NCBI GenBank assembly: GCA_036263455.1 | Contig: DATAGZ010000001.1 | Coordinates: 124,001 to 188,000, forward strand | Origin: DATAGZ01 sp036263455 | Lineage (GTDB): Bacteria; Pseudomonadota; Alphaproteobacteria; Dongiales; Dongiaceae | Direction: 5' to 3' | Length of the DNA stretch: 64,000 nt | In this document: positions 24,139-33,545 of the stretch, in pieces | Layout of the letters: the number at the start of each line of letters is the position of its first letter | Position numbering within the stretch: position 1 is the stretch's first letter | The notes under the pieces: generated by a model | Seen by the model: the letters and a program-made list of their open reading frames with translations, nothing else | What the model was told of the DNA's origin: nothing | Databases searched by the model: none | Program-made: the position numbers and the translations under genes

Positions 24139-25230
24139 ATGCATCGACGCTATCTTCGCGCCTTTTTCTTAATGTGCCTTGGCGCATGCACCGATACGAC
24201 CACGATCCATTCCGAGCAGAGGCTGGGCGAAGCCAAACTCCTGGTGACAACCGCCGACGTCCGGGTTGTCATCGAGCACCAGCGTGTCGGTGTGGATGGA
24301 AAGACACAGTCCGTGCTGTGCGCCGAGCCGAGTCCCGACGTCGCGACAGCCATCAACAAGGCTTTCGATGCGAACACCAAGGCGGAAGGCAGGGTCACGC
24401 CCCCCGCAATCGGAACCCCGCTGGAAGGAAGCCTGGCATTCGCCTTGTCGCGCCTTTCGGTGGAGCAGGTGGCGCAGCTGACGCAGCGCCTACCCACCAT
24501 CCAGGCGCTGCGTGATGGACTCTACCGGGCCTGCGAGGCTTACGGTAATGGCGCGATCGGGCCTTCCGCCTATGCCTTGATCCTCAGCCGCTACGGCGAT
24601 CTGCTGGTGACCTTGCTTTATGGCGAGCTGGCCGCCGGCGATTTCGACCGGCCGCTCGCGACACTCAACGGCTTTGCCGCCGGAGCCGCATCGGCAGGCG
24701 AGAGCAAGGGCGAGGGCGGAAAGGCCGAATTCCCGACCACCGGCGCTCCGACCGGAAACACACCGCTAGCAGAAACGGCCGTGGAAAAAGCCGCGACCGC
24801 ATATCTGAATGCCCGCGCAGCTCTGGCGGCACCCCATATTCCCGCCGCCGATCGGGAGAAGCTAAGGAAAAATATGGCGGAGAAGCGGAAAGCGCTGGTC
24901 GATGCGTTGAAGATGCCGGATGGAGATACGGGTGGCGCCGCGGATACCAGTGGGAGGGAATTGGCTCCAGTCGCTGCGCTAGCCGAAGCAGCCAGAAGCA
25001 GCGCCAACGCGCTCGAGCGCATGCACGACAGGTACTACGGAAGAGACCCGCGAGGTCCCATCATCGCCGCCTGCATCTCCGCCTTTGAACAGCGGGGGGT
25101 ACGGCAGGCGGGCATTTCAAACGCTGCGGTCCAGTCGGCTGCCGGCCCTGGAGAGCGGGATCTGGATGCGGTGTTTATCGATCTGTGTTCGCAGGTCATC
25201 ATGAGCGTCTCCAATATCAAAGAGCACTGA
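24139..25230 (+). CDS. Putative lipoprotein of unknown function
   Basis: The 363-residue protein starts with a short basic n-region and a lipobox ending in Cys17 (MHRRYLRAFFLMCLGAC), so it is probably lipidated and periplasm-facing. No known family was recognised. The body is helical and Ala-rich, with ALSRLSVEQVAQLTQRLPTI and a long Ala/Glu/Lys segment about residues 205-275 that could be coiled. The C-terminus (ISAFEQRGVRQAG, FIDLCSQVIMSV) contains two possible disulphide cysteines. It ends eight bases before the membrane-patatin gene, which suggests co-expression with it. A GGGGG ribosome site precedes the ATG. Confidence 0.75.
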   Translation: MHRRYLRAFFLMCLGACTDTTTIHSEQRLGEAKLLVTTADVRVVIEHQRVGVDGKTQSVLCAEPSPDVATAINKAFDANTKAEGRVTPPAIGTPLEGSLAFALSRLSVEQVAQLTQRLPTIQALRDGLYRACEAYGNGAIGPSAYALILSRYGDLLVTLLYGELAAGDFDRPLATLNGFAAGAASAGESKGEGGKAEFPTTGAPTGNTPLAETAVEKAATAYLNARAALAAPHIPAADREKLRKNMAEKRKALVDALKMPDGDTGGAADTSGRELAPVAALAEAARSSANALERMHDRYYGRDPRGPIIAACISAFEQRGVRQAGISNAAVQSAAGPGERDLDAVFIDLCSQVIMSVSNIKEH

Positions 25231-25237
25231 GAGAGCA

Positions 25238-27280
25238 GTGCTCCAGGTCGGCTGGCAGTGGCTGCGCGGATTCTGGTGGGCAATCGCGCCGGCCTTCCCG
25301 GCGCTCGGCGTGTTCCTGGCCGGCAGCTTGCTGTTGCTCGTGCCGGATCAGATCCGCGACGCATTCCTAGCCGGGCTGCTTGCCCAGCGATTTGAATTCG
25401 TGATCTTGAGAAGTCTCGTGCTATTCGTGACCTGGGGCTTCGTCAGCTTCTGGTGGTCGCGTCATCTCTTGACTATGGCGCGTGACAAGCCGGCCTGGCT
25501 GCCCGCGATCTGGATGCCGGGAGCACCCGAGAACGCCTTCATCGTGACGTGGCTGCCGCGCGTGCTGGGCGCAGTGATCCCGCTGATCGGCACGGTCAAT
25601 GTCATCCGAGTCGGGTTTTTCGCCTGGCCCGAACTCGACGGCTACCAGGCAAGGGTATATGGATGGGCCACGGGGTTCGCGTTGGTCGCATTCCTGCTCT
25701 TTGTTTTTCTCAGTCTCCGCAGGAAGCTGTGGAACGGTCTGTTCCACCGGATGCAGCGGATGCCCGACCGGCCGAACGTGAGTGACCGGCTTCCTTCCCC
25801 TCGCGACGTATTCTGGAATGCACGTTTCCTCTGGCTGACCACTGGCCTCCTTACCATTTTCGTTATTGTCGTCGCCCTCTATTTCCCTATCCCGCTCAGC
25901 CGCGCGCTGCTCGGGCCGATCGGTATCGCTCCCTTCGCTCTCGCCGGCATGGTAACGGGGTTTTCCTTAATCGCGCTGATTGCCGAATGGTCGCGGTTGC
26001 CCATCCTGCGCGCCTTGCTGCTGTGGGCACTGATATGGAGTCACTATACCAACAACCACGCGGTCAGGCTGTCCGATACCCAGGATGGTCCGACCACCCG
26101 TCCCGATATCGATCAAGCGATCCTCGACTTTGCCAAGATCCATCGGGACGCCGCCGGCCGCCCGCATTTTCTGGTGGTGGCGACTGCGGGCGGCGGCATC
26201 CGTGCCGCTTACTGGACCGGCATCGTGCTGGGTCAACTACACGATGATCCCGAACGGCTGGACCGGGATATGTTTGCGATCAGCTCGGTCTCTGGCGGCT
26301 CGATCGGTGCCGTCTTTTATCGGGCACTGCGCAGCGTTGCCTACGCTTGTTCCTTCCGCCAGTCTGCGGCCATGCTCGCCACGGCCGACGACCTGTCGCC
26401 CACCCTCCTCCGTTTTCTGAGCACGGACACGCTTCAGAAATTCCTGCCTTTCATTCACGTTCCCGATCGCGCAGCAGCGCTCGAAGCCTCGTTCGAGGCA
26501 GATTGGCGGATAGGCGCTCCCAGGCAAGAGTGCCCCATCAAATCCGAAGATGGGAATCTTCTCGCCGCGCCTTTCCATCGGTTTTGGGCGAACCAAGCGG
26601 AGACCGCGCTGCCGGCCTTGTTCATCAACGCGACCAGCGTCCATAGGGGCCGACGCATGATCGCAAGCACGCTCGCCTTCAATCAGGAAGAAGAGTCGGT
26701 GGATTTCCCCGATGCCGTGGACCTGGTCGCGGCTCCCCTGAACTTCACCGTCAGCAGTGCCGCCGGGATCAGTGCTCGCTTCCCCTTCCTCGGCCCGGCA
26801 GGCATCGTCGAGAATCGAAAAGGCCAGCGGGATGAGCTCGTCGATGGGGGATATTTCGAAAATTTTGGCGCGGTGACGGCGCTCGATATCGTGGACCGGA
26901 TCGCGGCGAAGACACCCGATGCCTGCATCACCTTGCTGCAAATCAGTAACGATCCGCTCTTGCCTGCAACACCCCTGTACATGGATTGGCCGGGATGGAG
27001 CAACTTCGGCCCCGAACTGCGGCCGATCCTGCTCGGGGTCGCACATGCGCGAGAGGCCCGCGGTTTCTATGGTACGCTTGTTGCGCGGCGGCGCATGAAC
27101 GCTCTTACGTGTGGCGGTTACGCCAATGCACGGCTGGACACGCACGACGGACCAGCCTTGGCGCCGCTCGGCTGGGTGCTCTCAACGGGCGCCGCGCGAT
27201 GGATGGATCGACAGCTGGATAAAAAATGGAGCGGCCTGAAAGAGATGCTGGAAGCCAACTCGTACCCCAGAAAAAACTAG
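25238..27280 (+). CDS. Integral-membrane patatin-like phospholipase
   Basis: The 680-residue protein has about seven hydrophobic segments in its first 270 residues (for example PALGVFLAGSLLLLVP, LLTIFVIVVALYFPIP, ILRALLLWALIW), then a patatin domain. The oxyanion motif TAGGGIRAAYW is near residue 315, the nucleophile elbow SSVSGGSIGAV near 353 (Ser in G-G-S-I-G), and the catalytic Asp in LVDGGYFENFG near 537. Patatins hydrolyse acyl esters of lipids with a Ser-Asp dyad; here the domain is tethered to the membrane. The start is GTG at 25238, eight bases after the lipoprotein gene. The substrate is unknown. Confidence 0.85.
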   Translation: MLQVGWQWLRGFWWAIAPAFPALGVFLAGSLLLLVPDQIRDAFLAGLLAQRFEFVILRSLVLFVTWGFVSFWWSRHLLTMARDKPAWLPAIWMPGAPENAFIVTWLPRVLGAVIPLIGTVNVIRVGFFAWPELDGYQARVYGWATGFALVAFLLFVFLSLRRKLWNGLFHRMQRMPDRPNVSDRLPSPRDVFWNARFLWLTTGLLTIFVIVVALYFPIPLSRALLGPIGIAPFALAGMVTGFSLIALIAEWSRLPILRALLLWALIWSHYTNNHAVRLSDTQDGPTTRPDIDQAILDFAKIHRDAAGRPHFLVVATAGGGIRAAYWTGIVLGQLHDDPERLDRDMFAISSVSGGSIGAVFYRALRSVAYACSFRQSAAMLATADDLSPTLLRFLSTDTLQKFLPFIHVPDRAAALEASFEADWRIGAPRQECPIKSEDGNLLAAPFHRFWANQAETALPALFINATSVHRGRRMIASTLAFNQEEESVDFPDAVDLVAAPLNFTVSSAAGISARFPFLGPAGIVENRKGQRDELVDGGYFENFGAVTALDIVDRIAAKTPDACITLLQISNDPLLPATPLYMDWPGWSNFGPELRPILLGVAHAREARGFYGTLVARRRMNALTCGGYANARLDTHDGPALAPLGWVLSTGAARWMDRQLDKKWSGLKEMLEANSYPRKN

Positions 27281-27505
27281 CTTGTTTGCTAAGAGATCGC
27301 TCCAAAGTCCAGCGGCTTCCGTATGGCTTCGCGCAAAACAAAGTCCAGCGGAATTATCTCGCCGTCTTCGTATCCGTGCGCCGCGGCAACGGACCAACTA
27401 CCCGTTGCTATCGCCTTGGCGCCACCTGCATCCCAGATATTCCAGATATGAGCGGAGTTCCCGGAACATGCAGATCCGCGAATCGTCTAACCTTGTCCAC
27501 TTGGG

Positions 27506-28588
27506 TCATCTGGGTAATGATGTCTCTTTCTGTTGAAGGGCTACAAATCGACGTTCCGTATCGATCAGTTGACGCTTTCGCCACAATCCACCGCCATAGC
27601 CGGTAAGCGAACCATCGGCGCCGATTACACGATGGCAGGGGATGACAAGCGCAATGGGGTTGGCGCCATTGGCACGCGCCACCGCGCGTGTCGCGGTCGG
27701 TCTGCCGATGGCCTGGGCAATTTCACGATAACTGCGCGTTTGACCAAATGGAATAGCCCGCAATGCATCCCAGACCGAATGTTCAAACGGCGTCCCTGTC
27801 GGTGCCAGCGGTACCTCGAAACGGCTTCTCCGCCCCGAAAAGAACCCGGTAAGCTCCTCTTCGATCCGATTGGTCGGTTCAAACCTTCCTATGCCGATAT
27901 CACTCTTGACCAAAAGCTGCAGTTTTTTCAGTTCGCTCGGCAAGGCTTGCCGATCCACAAACTCCAGCAAATGCAAAGCCCTGGCACTGGAGACCGCGAC
28001 CATAGAACCAAGGGGAGTAGCTATGCACGCCGCTCTCAGCATCGCTGCGCGCGAGAGGGTATCGGCGGACCGTCCAAGAAAACTGGCAAAAGCATTTTCG
28101 AATGCACCAGGACCATCGCATTCAGACATTACCGGCGCGCCATTCTTCGTCCCGTTGCCGGCAAGCAGCCCGACATCCATCCGACGGCGTTTCGAGCGTG
28201 CTAATTCTAGAAAGGTAATCCCGAAATACCGCTTAAAGACACGCTGAGCGACCAAGGGATCGATATTCATGGCGATGAAGTCGTCTTTAACCCAGCGATG
28301 CTTCGGTCTTGTCTCGAGTGCCGATAAGAGTAAGCCAATTACAGGCTCTGCCGCTATGAACCGTGCCAGAGGGGAGCAGCGCTTGCAGGCTTGAAAACCG
28401 GCCTCCAGGCATTCGCCGATACTCTCAAAGAACCAACAATTCTCGGCTTTCGGCTTGCGCGCATCACAGCTAAAGCGGCAGAAGATCCCGGTCGAGGGCA
28501 CGCCGACATAGGCTCGTCCCTCGTAATTGGTGCTGCGCGCGATAAGCGCGGCATAAAGCGTTTCGTGGTCTGGACGGCTGAATAACAT
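27506..28588 (-). CDS. ada: Bifunctional Ada: methylphosphotriester sensor/activator and O6-methylguanine-DNA methyltransferase
   Basis: The 360-residue protein shows the full Ada order. The N-terminal zinc/methyl-acceptor domain has the four cysteines (GIFCRFSCDAR, ACKRCSPLARF), followed by an AraC-type helix-turn-helix (QRVFKRYFGITFLELA, RSKRRRMDVG) and a C-terminal MGMT domain (HSVWDALRAIPFGQTRSYRE, IGRPTATRAVARANGANP) with the active site IPCHRVIG. It repairs alkylated DNA and, once methylated on the N-terminal Cys, activates adaptive-response genes. It stands alone; no alkA or alkB is adjacent. Confidence 0.93.
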   Translation of the reverse strand: MLFSRPDHETLYAALIARSTNYEGRAYVGVPSTGIFCRFSCDARKPKAENCWFFESIGECLEAGFQACKRCSPLARFIAAEPVIGLLLSALETRPKHRWVKDDFIAMNIDPLVAQRVFKRYFGITFLELARSKRRRMDVGLLAGNGTKNGAPVMSECDGPGAFENAFASFLGRSADTLSRAAMLRAACIATPLGSMVAVSSARALHLLEFVDRQALPSELKKLQLLVKSDIGIGRFEPTNRIEEELTGFFSGRRSRFEVPLAPTGTPFEHSVWDALRAIPFGQTRSYREIAQAIGRPTATRAVARANGANPIALVIPCHRVIGADGSLTGYGGGLWRKRQLIDTERRFVALQQKETSLPR

Positions 28589-28902
28589 TACCTAGTACTA
28601 TTAGGTTTAAACGGTTGGGAACCGTACCATGAGAACAAAGAACCGGCAAGCCAACCTTGCTTGCCCAGCCATTGATGCTTGTCTTACCCACGCCTTGCCG
28701 ATGCATAAGACAACGCCTGAGCGGTCCTGGCGCGAGGCATAAGGTGCGATATGTTTTTAGGAACGCCAGCTAAGGTGCGCGAATGTTTATGCGTGGTTAT
28801 GACATGCAACGGGTGCGATTTCCCTCGGCCAGCCATTCCTAAAGCCAGTCCCTCGCTTTCTCCAGCCATGGAGACGCCTGAAATTCGATTTCCGCTATGC
28901 CC
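28589..28902. other. Intergenic region between ada and the Cus operon end
   Basis: About 314 bases with no gene I can support. It must hold the ada promoter (leftward) and the end of the cusA transcript. A short inverted repeat ctcca-gcca-tggag lies near 28860-28873, but there is no T-tract beside it. The short frames here have no recognisable product. Confidence 0.4.
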
Positions 28903-31900
28903 TCAACCGATGGCGCCCGCCGGCTGCGCCTGGATCAGCGGGTTGCGTTCCAGCCTGAAGCCTTTGATCAGGCCATAGATGGCGGGAATGACAACCAAAG
29001 TGAGAACAGCCGAAGAGAGCATGCCGCCCACCATCGGCACGGCGATGCGCTGCATCAGCTCCGAGCCAGTGCCGTGATTCCACAGGATCGGCAGAAGGCC
29101 GGCCATGATCGCCACGACCGTCATCATCTTTGGACGCACGCGCTCGACCGCGCCTTCCATGATCGCCGCTTGCAGATCGTCGCGCGTGGGCGTCCGGCCT
29201 TGATGAGCACAACGTTCCTTAACCTCGCGCCAAGCCTGGTCAAGATAGATCAGCATGACCACGCCGGTCTCGGCGGCGACACCGGCCAAAGCGATGAAGC
29301 CGACCGCAACCGCGACCGACATATTGAAGCCAAGATACCACATGAGCCACAAACCGCCGACCAGGGCGAAGGGCAGCGAGAGCATGACGATCAGCGTTTC
29401 GGTCAGCCGCCCAAAGTTCAGATAGAGCAGGACGAAGATGATGATCAGCGTCACCGGCACAACCACCTGCAACTTCTTCTGCGCGCGCTCCAGATATTCG
29501 AACTGGCCGCTCCATTGCACATAATAGCCTGGGGGGAATTTGACGCTCTTGGCCACGGCGCCTCGCGCCTCGCTAACATAACCGCCGAGATCGCGCCCCT
29601 GCAGATCGATATAGACATAAGTGGCGAGCTGAGCGTTCTCGGTGCGGATGGTCGAGGGACCTTGCTCCAAACGGATATCGGCCAACTGGCCCAAGGGGAT
29701 CGCCGTCCCGTTCTCGGAATTGACCAGAATCTCCTTGATGGCGCCTGGCGAGCCACGCAATTCGCGCGGATAGCGCACATTGATGCCGAAGCGCTCGCGT
29801 CCCTCAACGGTGTTGGTGACGGTTTCTCCACCTAGCGCACTGGCAATCACCTGCTGCACATCTTCGATATTGATGCCATTGCGCGCCAGCGCCGCGCGGT
29901 TGGGTTCGATGGTGAGATAGTAGCCGCCTAACACCCGCTCGGCGAACGCGCTGGAAGTGCCGGGCACCCTGCGCACGACACTTACAACCTGCTGTGCCAG
30001 TTGGTCGATCACCTTGAGATCAGGCCCGAATACCTTCACGCCGATGGGCGTGCGGATGCCCGTCGAGAGCATGTCGATTCGTGCCTTGATGGGTTGCGTC
30101 CAGGCATTGCTCACGCCGGGAAACTGCAGCGCCTTATCCATCTCCGAGATAAGCCCGTCGAGCGTCAAGCCGGGGCGCCACTGCTCCTCCGGCTTCAAAT
30201 TGATGACCGTCTCAAACATCTCGGTGGGCGCCGGGTCGGTCGCCGTCTCGGCGCGGCCGGCCTTGCCATAAACCGAGGCCACCTCGGGGAAGCTCTTGAT
30301 GATCTTGTTCTGCGTTTGCAGGAGTTCCGCTGCCTTGGTGACTGACAGGCCCGGAAGGGTAATCGGCATATAAAACAGAGTGCCCTCATTCAGGGTCGGC
30401 ATGAATTCCGAGCCGATTTGCCTCGCCGGCCACCAGGTCGCCGCCACAGCGGCAATCGCGGCCAGGAGCACCACAACCTTCACCCGCATCACTCCGGCGA
30501 TGATCGGTCGGTACAGCCAGATGAGCAGCCGGTTGAGCGGATTCTTATGCTCGGGAATGATCTTTCCCCGCACGAACAGGATCATCAGTACCGGTACCAA
30601 GGTCACCGACAGCAGTGCGGCGCCACCCATGGAGAAGGTCTTGGTGAAGGCCAGCGGCTTGAACATCCGGCCTTCCTGGTTTTCCAGGGTAAAGACCGGC
30701 AGGAAGGAAACCGTAATGATCAAGAGGCCAAAGAAGAGCGCCGGCCCGACTTCGCAGGCCGCCTTGATCAGGGCCTGAACGCGGTTCTCGCCTGGTTTCA
30801 AACGCTCGATATGCTTATGGGCATTCTCGATCATGACGATGGCCGCATCGATCATGGCGCCGACCGCAATGGCAATCCCGCCCAGGCTCATGATGTTCGA
30901 GGAGATGCCCAACCAATCCATGAGCACGATGGCAAAGAGGACGCCGACCGGCAGCATCAGGATCGCCACCAGCGCGCTGCGCAGATGCAGCAGGAACAAC
31001 AAGCAGACCACGGCCACGACAATGCTTTCCTCGACCAAAGTATGGGTCAAGGTCCGGACGGCGCGCTGGATCAGCTCGGATCGGTCATAGACCGTCTGGA
31101 TCGATACCCCCTCGGGCAGGCTGGATTTGATCTCCGCGATCTTGGATTTCACGCCGTTAATCACATCGAGCGCGTTCTGGCCAAAGCGCTGCAAGGCGAT
31201 GCCGCTCACTACCTCGCCCTCGCCATTGAGTTCGGTCAGGCCCCGGCGTTCATCCGGTCCTTCCTCGATATGGGCGACATCGCTCAAAAGCACCGGTGTG
31301 CCGTGATCGGTCTTGAGCACGATCTGGGCGATATCGCCCATGCTCTTGAGATAGCCCCGCCCGCGCACCACGAATTCGGTTTCACTGAGTTCGATGGTGC
31401 GGCCCCCGACATCGGCGTTGGAAGCGCGGATCGCCTGCGCGACCTTCGATAAGGGAATGTCATAGGCTTGCAGCTTTCTCGGGTCGACCACAACCTGGTA
31501 TTGCTTGACGAAACCGCCAACGCTGGCGACTTCGGCCACGCCTTCCGACTTGGTGAGCTGATATCGCAAAAACCAATCCTGGATCGTACGTAATTCGGCC
31601 AAGGAACGCTGGGCACCGGTGACCGCGTATTGATAGACCCAGCCCACGCCGGTCGCATCCGGCCCAAGGGTGGGCGTGACGCCTGGAGGCAGGCGGCGTT
31701 GCGCGAAATTCAAATATTCCAGGACACGCGAACGCGCCCAATAGAGATCGGTGCCATCCTCAAACACCACATAGACGAAACTCGTCCCGAAGAAAGAGAA
31801 GCCGCGCACCACCTTGGAACGCGGTACCGCAAGCATCGCCGTGGTCAACGGATAAGTGACTTGATCTTCCACCACCTGGGGCGCCTGGCCCGGATAATCG

Positions 31901-32052
31901 GTGTAGACGATAACCTGGGCGTCCGAGAGGTCGGGAATGGCATCGAGCGGAATGCGGCTCAGGCTAAATATGCCGCCCCCGACAAGAAATAGGCTCGCCA
32001 GGAGAACCAGGAAAATATGGTTGCTTGACCAGGTGATGAGGGCACGGATCAT
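28903..32052 (-). CDS. cusA: Copper/silver efflux RND transporter, inner-membrane pump
   Basis: The 1049-residue heavy-metal RND pump starts MIRALITWSSNHIFLVLLAS and has the usual 12 membrane segments with two large periplasmic loops. Diagnostic blocks are PLDAIPDLSDAQVIVYTDY, GKAGRAETATDPAPTEMFET and AVGAMIDAAIVMIENAHKH. Three Met residues that line the Cu/Ag site of E. coli CusA are conserved: LFYMP (about 561), PTEMFET (about 612) and RIDMLSTG (about 660). It is driven by proton flux and expels Cu(I)/Ag(I) through CusC. It overlaps cusB by four bases (ATGA) and is the last gene of the cusC-B-A operon. Confidence 0.94.
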   Translation of the reverse strand: MIRALITWSSNHIFLVLLASLFLVGGGIFSLSRIPLDAIPDLSDAQVIVYTDYPGQAPQVVEDQVTYPLTTAMLAVPRSKVVRGFSFFGTSFVYVVFEDGTDLYWARSRVLEYLNFAQRRLPPGVTPTLGPDATGVGWVYQYAVTGAQRSLAELRTIQDWFLRYQLTKSEGVAEVASVGGFVKQYQVVVDPRKLQAYDIPLSKVAQAIRASNADVGGRTIELSETEFVVRGRGYLKSMGDIAQIVLKTDHGTPVLLSDVAHIEEGPDERRGLTELNGEGEVVSGIALQRFGQNALDVINGVKSKIAEIKSSLPEGVSIQTVYDRSELIQRAVRTLTHTLVEESIVVAVVCLLFLLHLRSALVAILMLPVGVLFAIVLMDWLGISSNIMSLGGIAIAVGAMIDAAIVMIENAHKHIERLKPGENRVQALIKAACEVGPALFFGLLIITVSFLPVFTLENQEGRMFKPLAFTKTFSMGGAALLSVTLVPVLMILFVRGKIIPEHKNPLNRLLIWLYRPIIAGVMRVKVVVLLAAIAAVAATWWPARQIGSEFMPTLNEGTLFYMPITLPGLSVTKAAELLQTQNKIIKSFPEVASVYGKAGRAETATDPAPTEMFETVINLKPEEQWRPGLTLDGLISEMDKALQFPGVSNAWTQPIKARIDMLSTGIRTPIGVKVFGPDLKVIDQLAQQVVSVVRRVPGTSSAFAERVLGGYYLTIEPNRAALARNGINIEDVQQVIASALGGETVTNTVEGRERFGINVRYPRELRGSPGAIKEILVNSENGTAIPLGQLADIRLEQGPSTIRTENAQLATYVYIDLQGRDLGGYVSEARGAVAKSVKFPPGYYVQWSGQFEYLERAQKKLQVVVPVTLIIIFVLLYLNFGRLTETLIVMLSLPFALVGGLWLMWYLGFNMSVAVAVGFIALAGVAAETGVVMLIYLDQAWREVKERCAHQGRTPTRDDLQAAIMEGAVERVRPKMMTVVAIMAGLLPILWNHGTGSELMQRIAVPMVGGMLSSAVLTLVVIPAIYGLIKGFRLERNPLIQAQPAGAIG

Positions 32053-33545
32053 GGCTGGGTTCCTTGTATATCGGAGCCGGGCGCGGCGTCTGCGCCTCCG
32101 CCGTTCTTAGGATCGGGTGCGGTAAAGGATTTAAGCGCGGCACGCAGGTTGCTCTCCGCATCGATGAGGAAATTGGCGCTGACCACGACCTTTTCCCCTT
32201 CTTTGACACCATCGAGGATTTCGGCATAGCCATCGGTACGCGCCCCCAGTTTGACCGGACGGGGCTCATATATACCGGCGCCTTTCTCGACCAGCACGGT
32301 TTGCTGTACGCCCGAATCGAGCACAGCCGAATCCGGAACGGTGACCGCATCAGTGGCGCTCAAGGGCACAATCAATTCCAGGCTGGCATACATATCGTGT
32401 TTCAAGAGACCCTCCGGATTGGGTACTTCGATGCGTACCTGTCCGGTGCGCGTATCTTTGTTCACCGTGGGATAGATGAAATTGACGCGTCCCGCGAAAC
32501 TCTTGCCAGGCAGGGCCTCGATCTTGATCCTGGCTTCCTGGCCAGGCTGGACCAGGGGCAAATCCTTCTCGAAGACCTGGGCGATCACCCAGACGGTGCT
32601 CAAATTGGAGATCTTATAGAGCGTCTCCCCCGGCATGAAGCGCATGCCTTGAACGGCCATCTTTTCCATGACCAACCCGTCGGACGGCGCCTGGATGGTC
32701 AGCGTGCGGCTAGCCACACCGGTTCGCTCCAGACGTTTGATTTGATCGGTGGAAATATCCCAATTCTTCAAACGGGTCAGGGCCGCCTGAGCGATTTCTC
32801 GACCTGCCGGACCTGACCCTTCGGCAGCGCGCCGGGCGATCAAATATTCCTGCTGCGCCAGGACGAGGTCGGGGCTGTAGATTTCGAAGAGAGGCTGGCC
32901 GCGCTTGACGTTGGCTCCGGTGGTATTGACATGCAGCTTGTCGATCCAGCCTTCGAACTTGAGATTGACTACCGATTCCTGGCGTTCATCGAGCTGGATG
33001 GTGCCGACCGCCCGCACCGGATGCAGGATATGGCGCTTGGTTGCGGCCTCGGTGCGCACGCCGAGCTTCTGCACCTTGGCCAGGCCGATCTTGACGGTGC
33101 CGTCATCGTCATTCTCGCCGTCATAGACGGGGATATAATCCATTCCCATGGAATCCTTCTTCGGTACCGGCGAAGTATCGGGCAAGCCCATGGGGTTGCG
33201 ATAGAATTTGATCTTCTTGGCACCGCCTTTTCCTGAATCGGGAGGAGCCCCGACAGGCGGAGCGGCTTGCGTCTGCACCGGGGGCTTCGATCCCGGCGGC
33301 GCATAGATCGGGATGTAATCGCGTCCTTTTTCATCTTTCTTGGGTACTGGCGAGTACTCGGCGCTGCCATCGGGTTTTTGATAATAGGCGGGGTGGAATT
33401 CCGTGGCGGGGGAAGCCGTGGCCGGCGCGAAGGCCTGTGCAGGGTTTGCCACCTGCGTATGGGCGAAACGATAGCCGCCGTAAAGACCGGCTGCGCCCAT
33501 GAATATCGCGAGACCGCCAGCAGCGAGATAGGTTTTCAATATCAT
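32049..33545 (-). CDS. cusB: Efflux RND periplasmic adaptor with two heavy-metal-binding domains
   Basis: The 498-residue membrane-fusion protein begins with a signal anchor (YLAAGGLAIFMGAAGLYGGY). It then has two heavy-metal-binding domains in tandem (YYQKPDGSAEYSPVPKKD with YIPIY; YRNPMGLPDTSPVPKKDSMG with YIPVY) at about residues 54-80 and 112-140. The adaptor body follows: GTIQLDERQESVVNLKFEGW, a helical hairpin, IQAPSDGLVMEKMAVQGM and ISNLSTVWVIAQVFE. CusB links CusA to CusC and hands over copper; two HMBDs suggest enhanced metal capture. ATGA overlaps join it to both neighbours. Confidence 0.92.
   Translation of the reverse strand: MILKTYLAAGGLAIFMGAAGLYGGYRFAHTQVANPAQAFAPATASPATEFHPAYYQKPDGSAEYSPVPKKDEKGRDYIPIYAPPGSKPPVQTQAAPPVGAPPDSGKGGAKKIKFYRNPMGLPDTSPVPKKDSMGMDYIPVYDGENDDDGTVKIGLAKVQKLGVRTEAATKRHILHPVRAVGTIQLDERQESVVNLKFEGWIDKLHVNTTGANVKRGQPLFEIYSPDLVLAQQEYLIARRAAEGSGPAGREIAQAALTRLKNWDISTDQIKRLERTGVASRTLTIQAPSDGLVMEKMAVQGMRFMPGETLYKISNLSTVWVIAQVFEKDLPLVQPGQEARIKIEALPGKSFAGRVNFIYPTVNKDTRTGQVRIEVPNPEGLLKHDMYASLELIVPLSATDAVTVPDSAVLDSGVQQTVLVEKGAGIYEPRPVKLGARTDGYAEILDGVKEGEKVVVSANFLIDAESNLRAALKSFTAPDPKNGGGADAAPGSDIQGTQP

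Noticed and set aside
24139..27280. Lipoprotein/patatin pair as a CBASS-like anti-phage system
   Set aside because: No nucleotidyltransferase or other sensor gene lies nearby, and the patatin is membrane-embedded unlike known CBASS effectors.
28897..31452. Long plus-strand frames opposite cusA
   Set aside because: They are rich in His/Asp/Gln/Arg, as expected for shadows of a GC-rich gene. CusA in the other strand has full family motifs.
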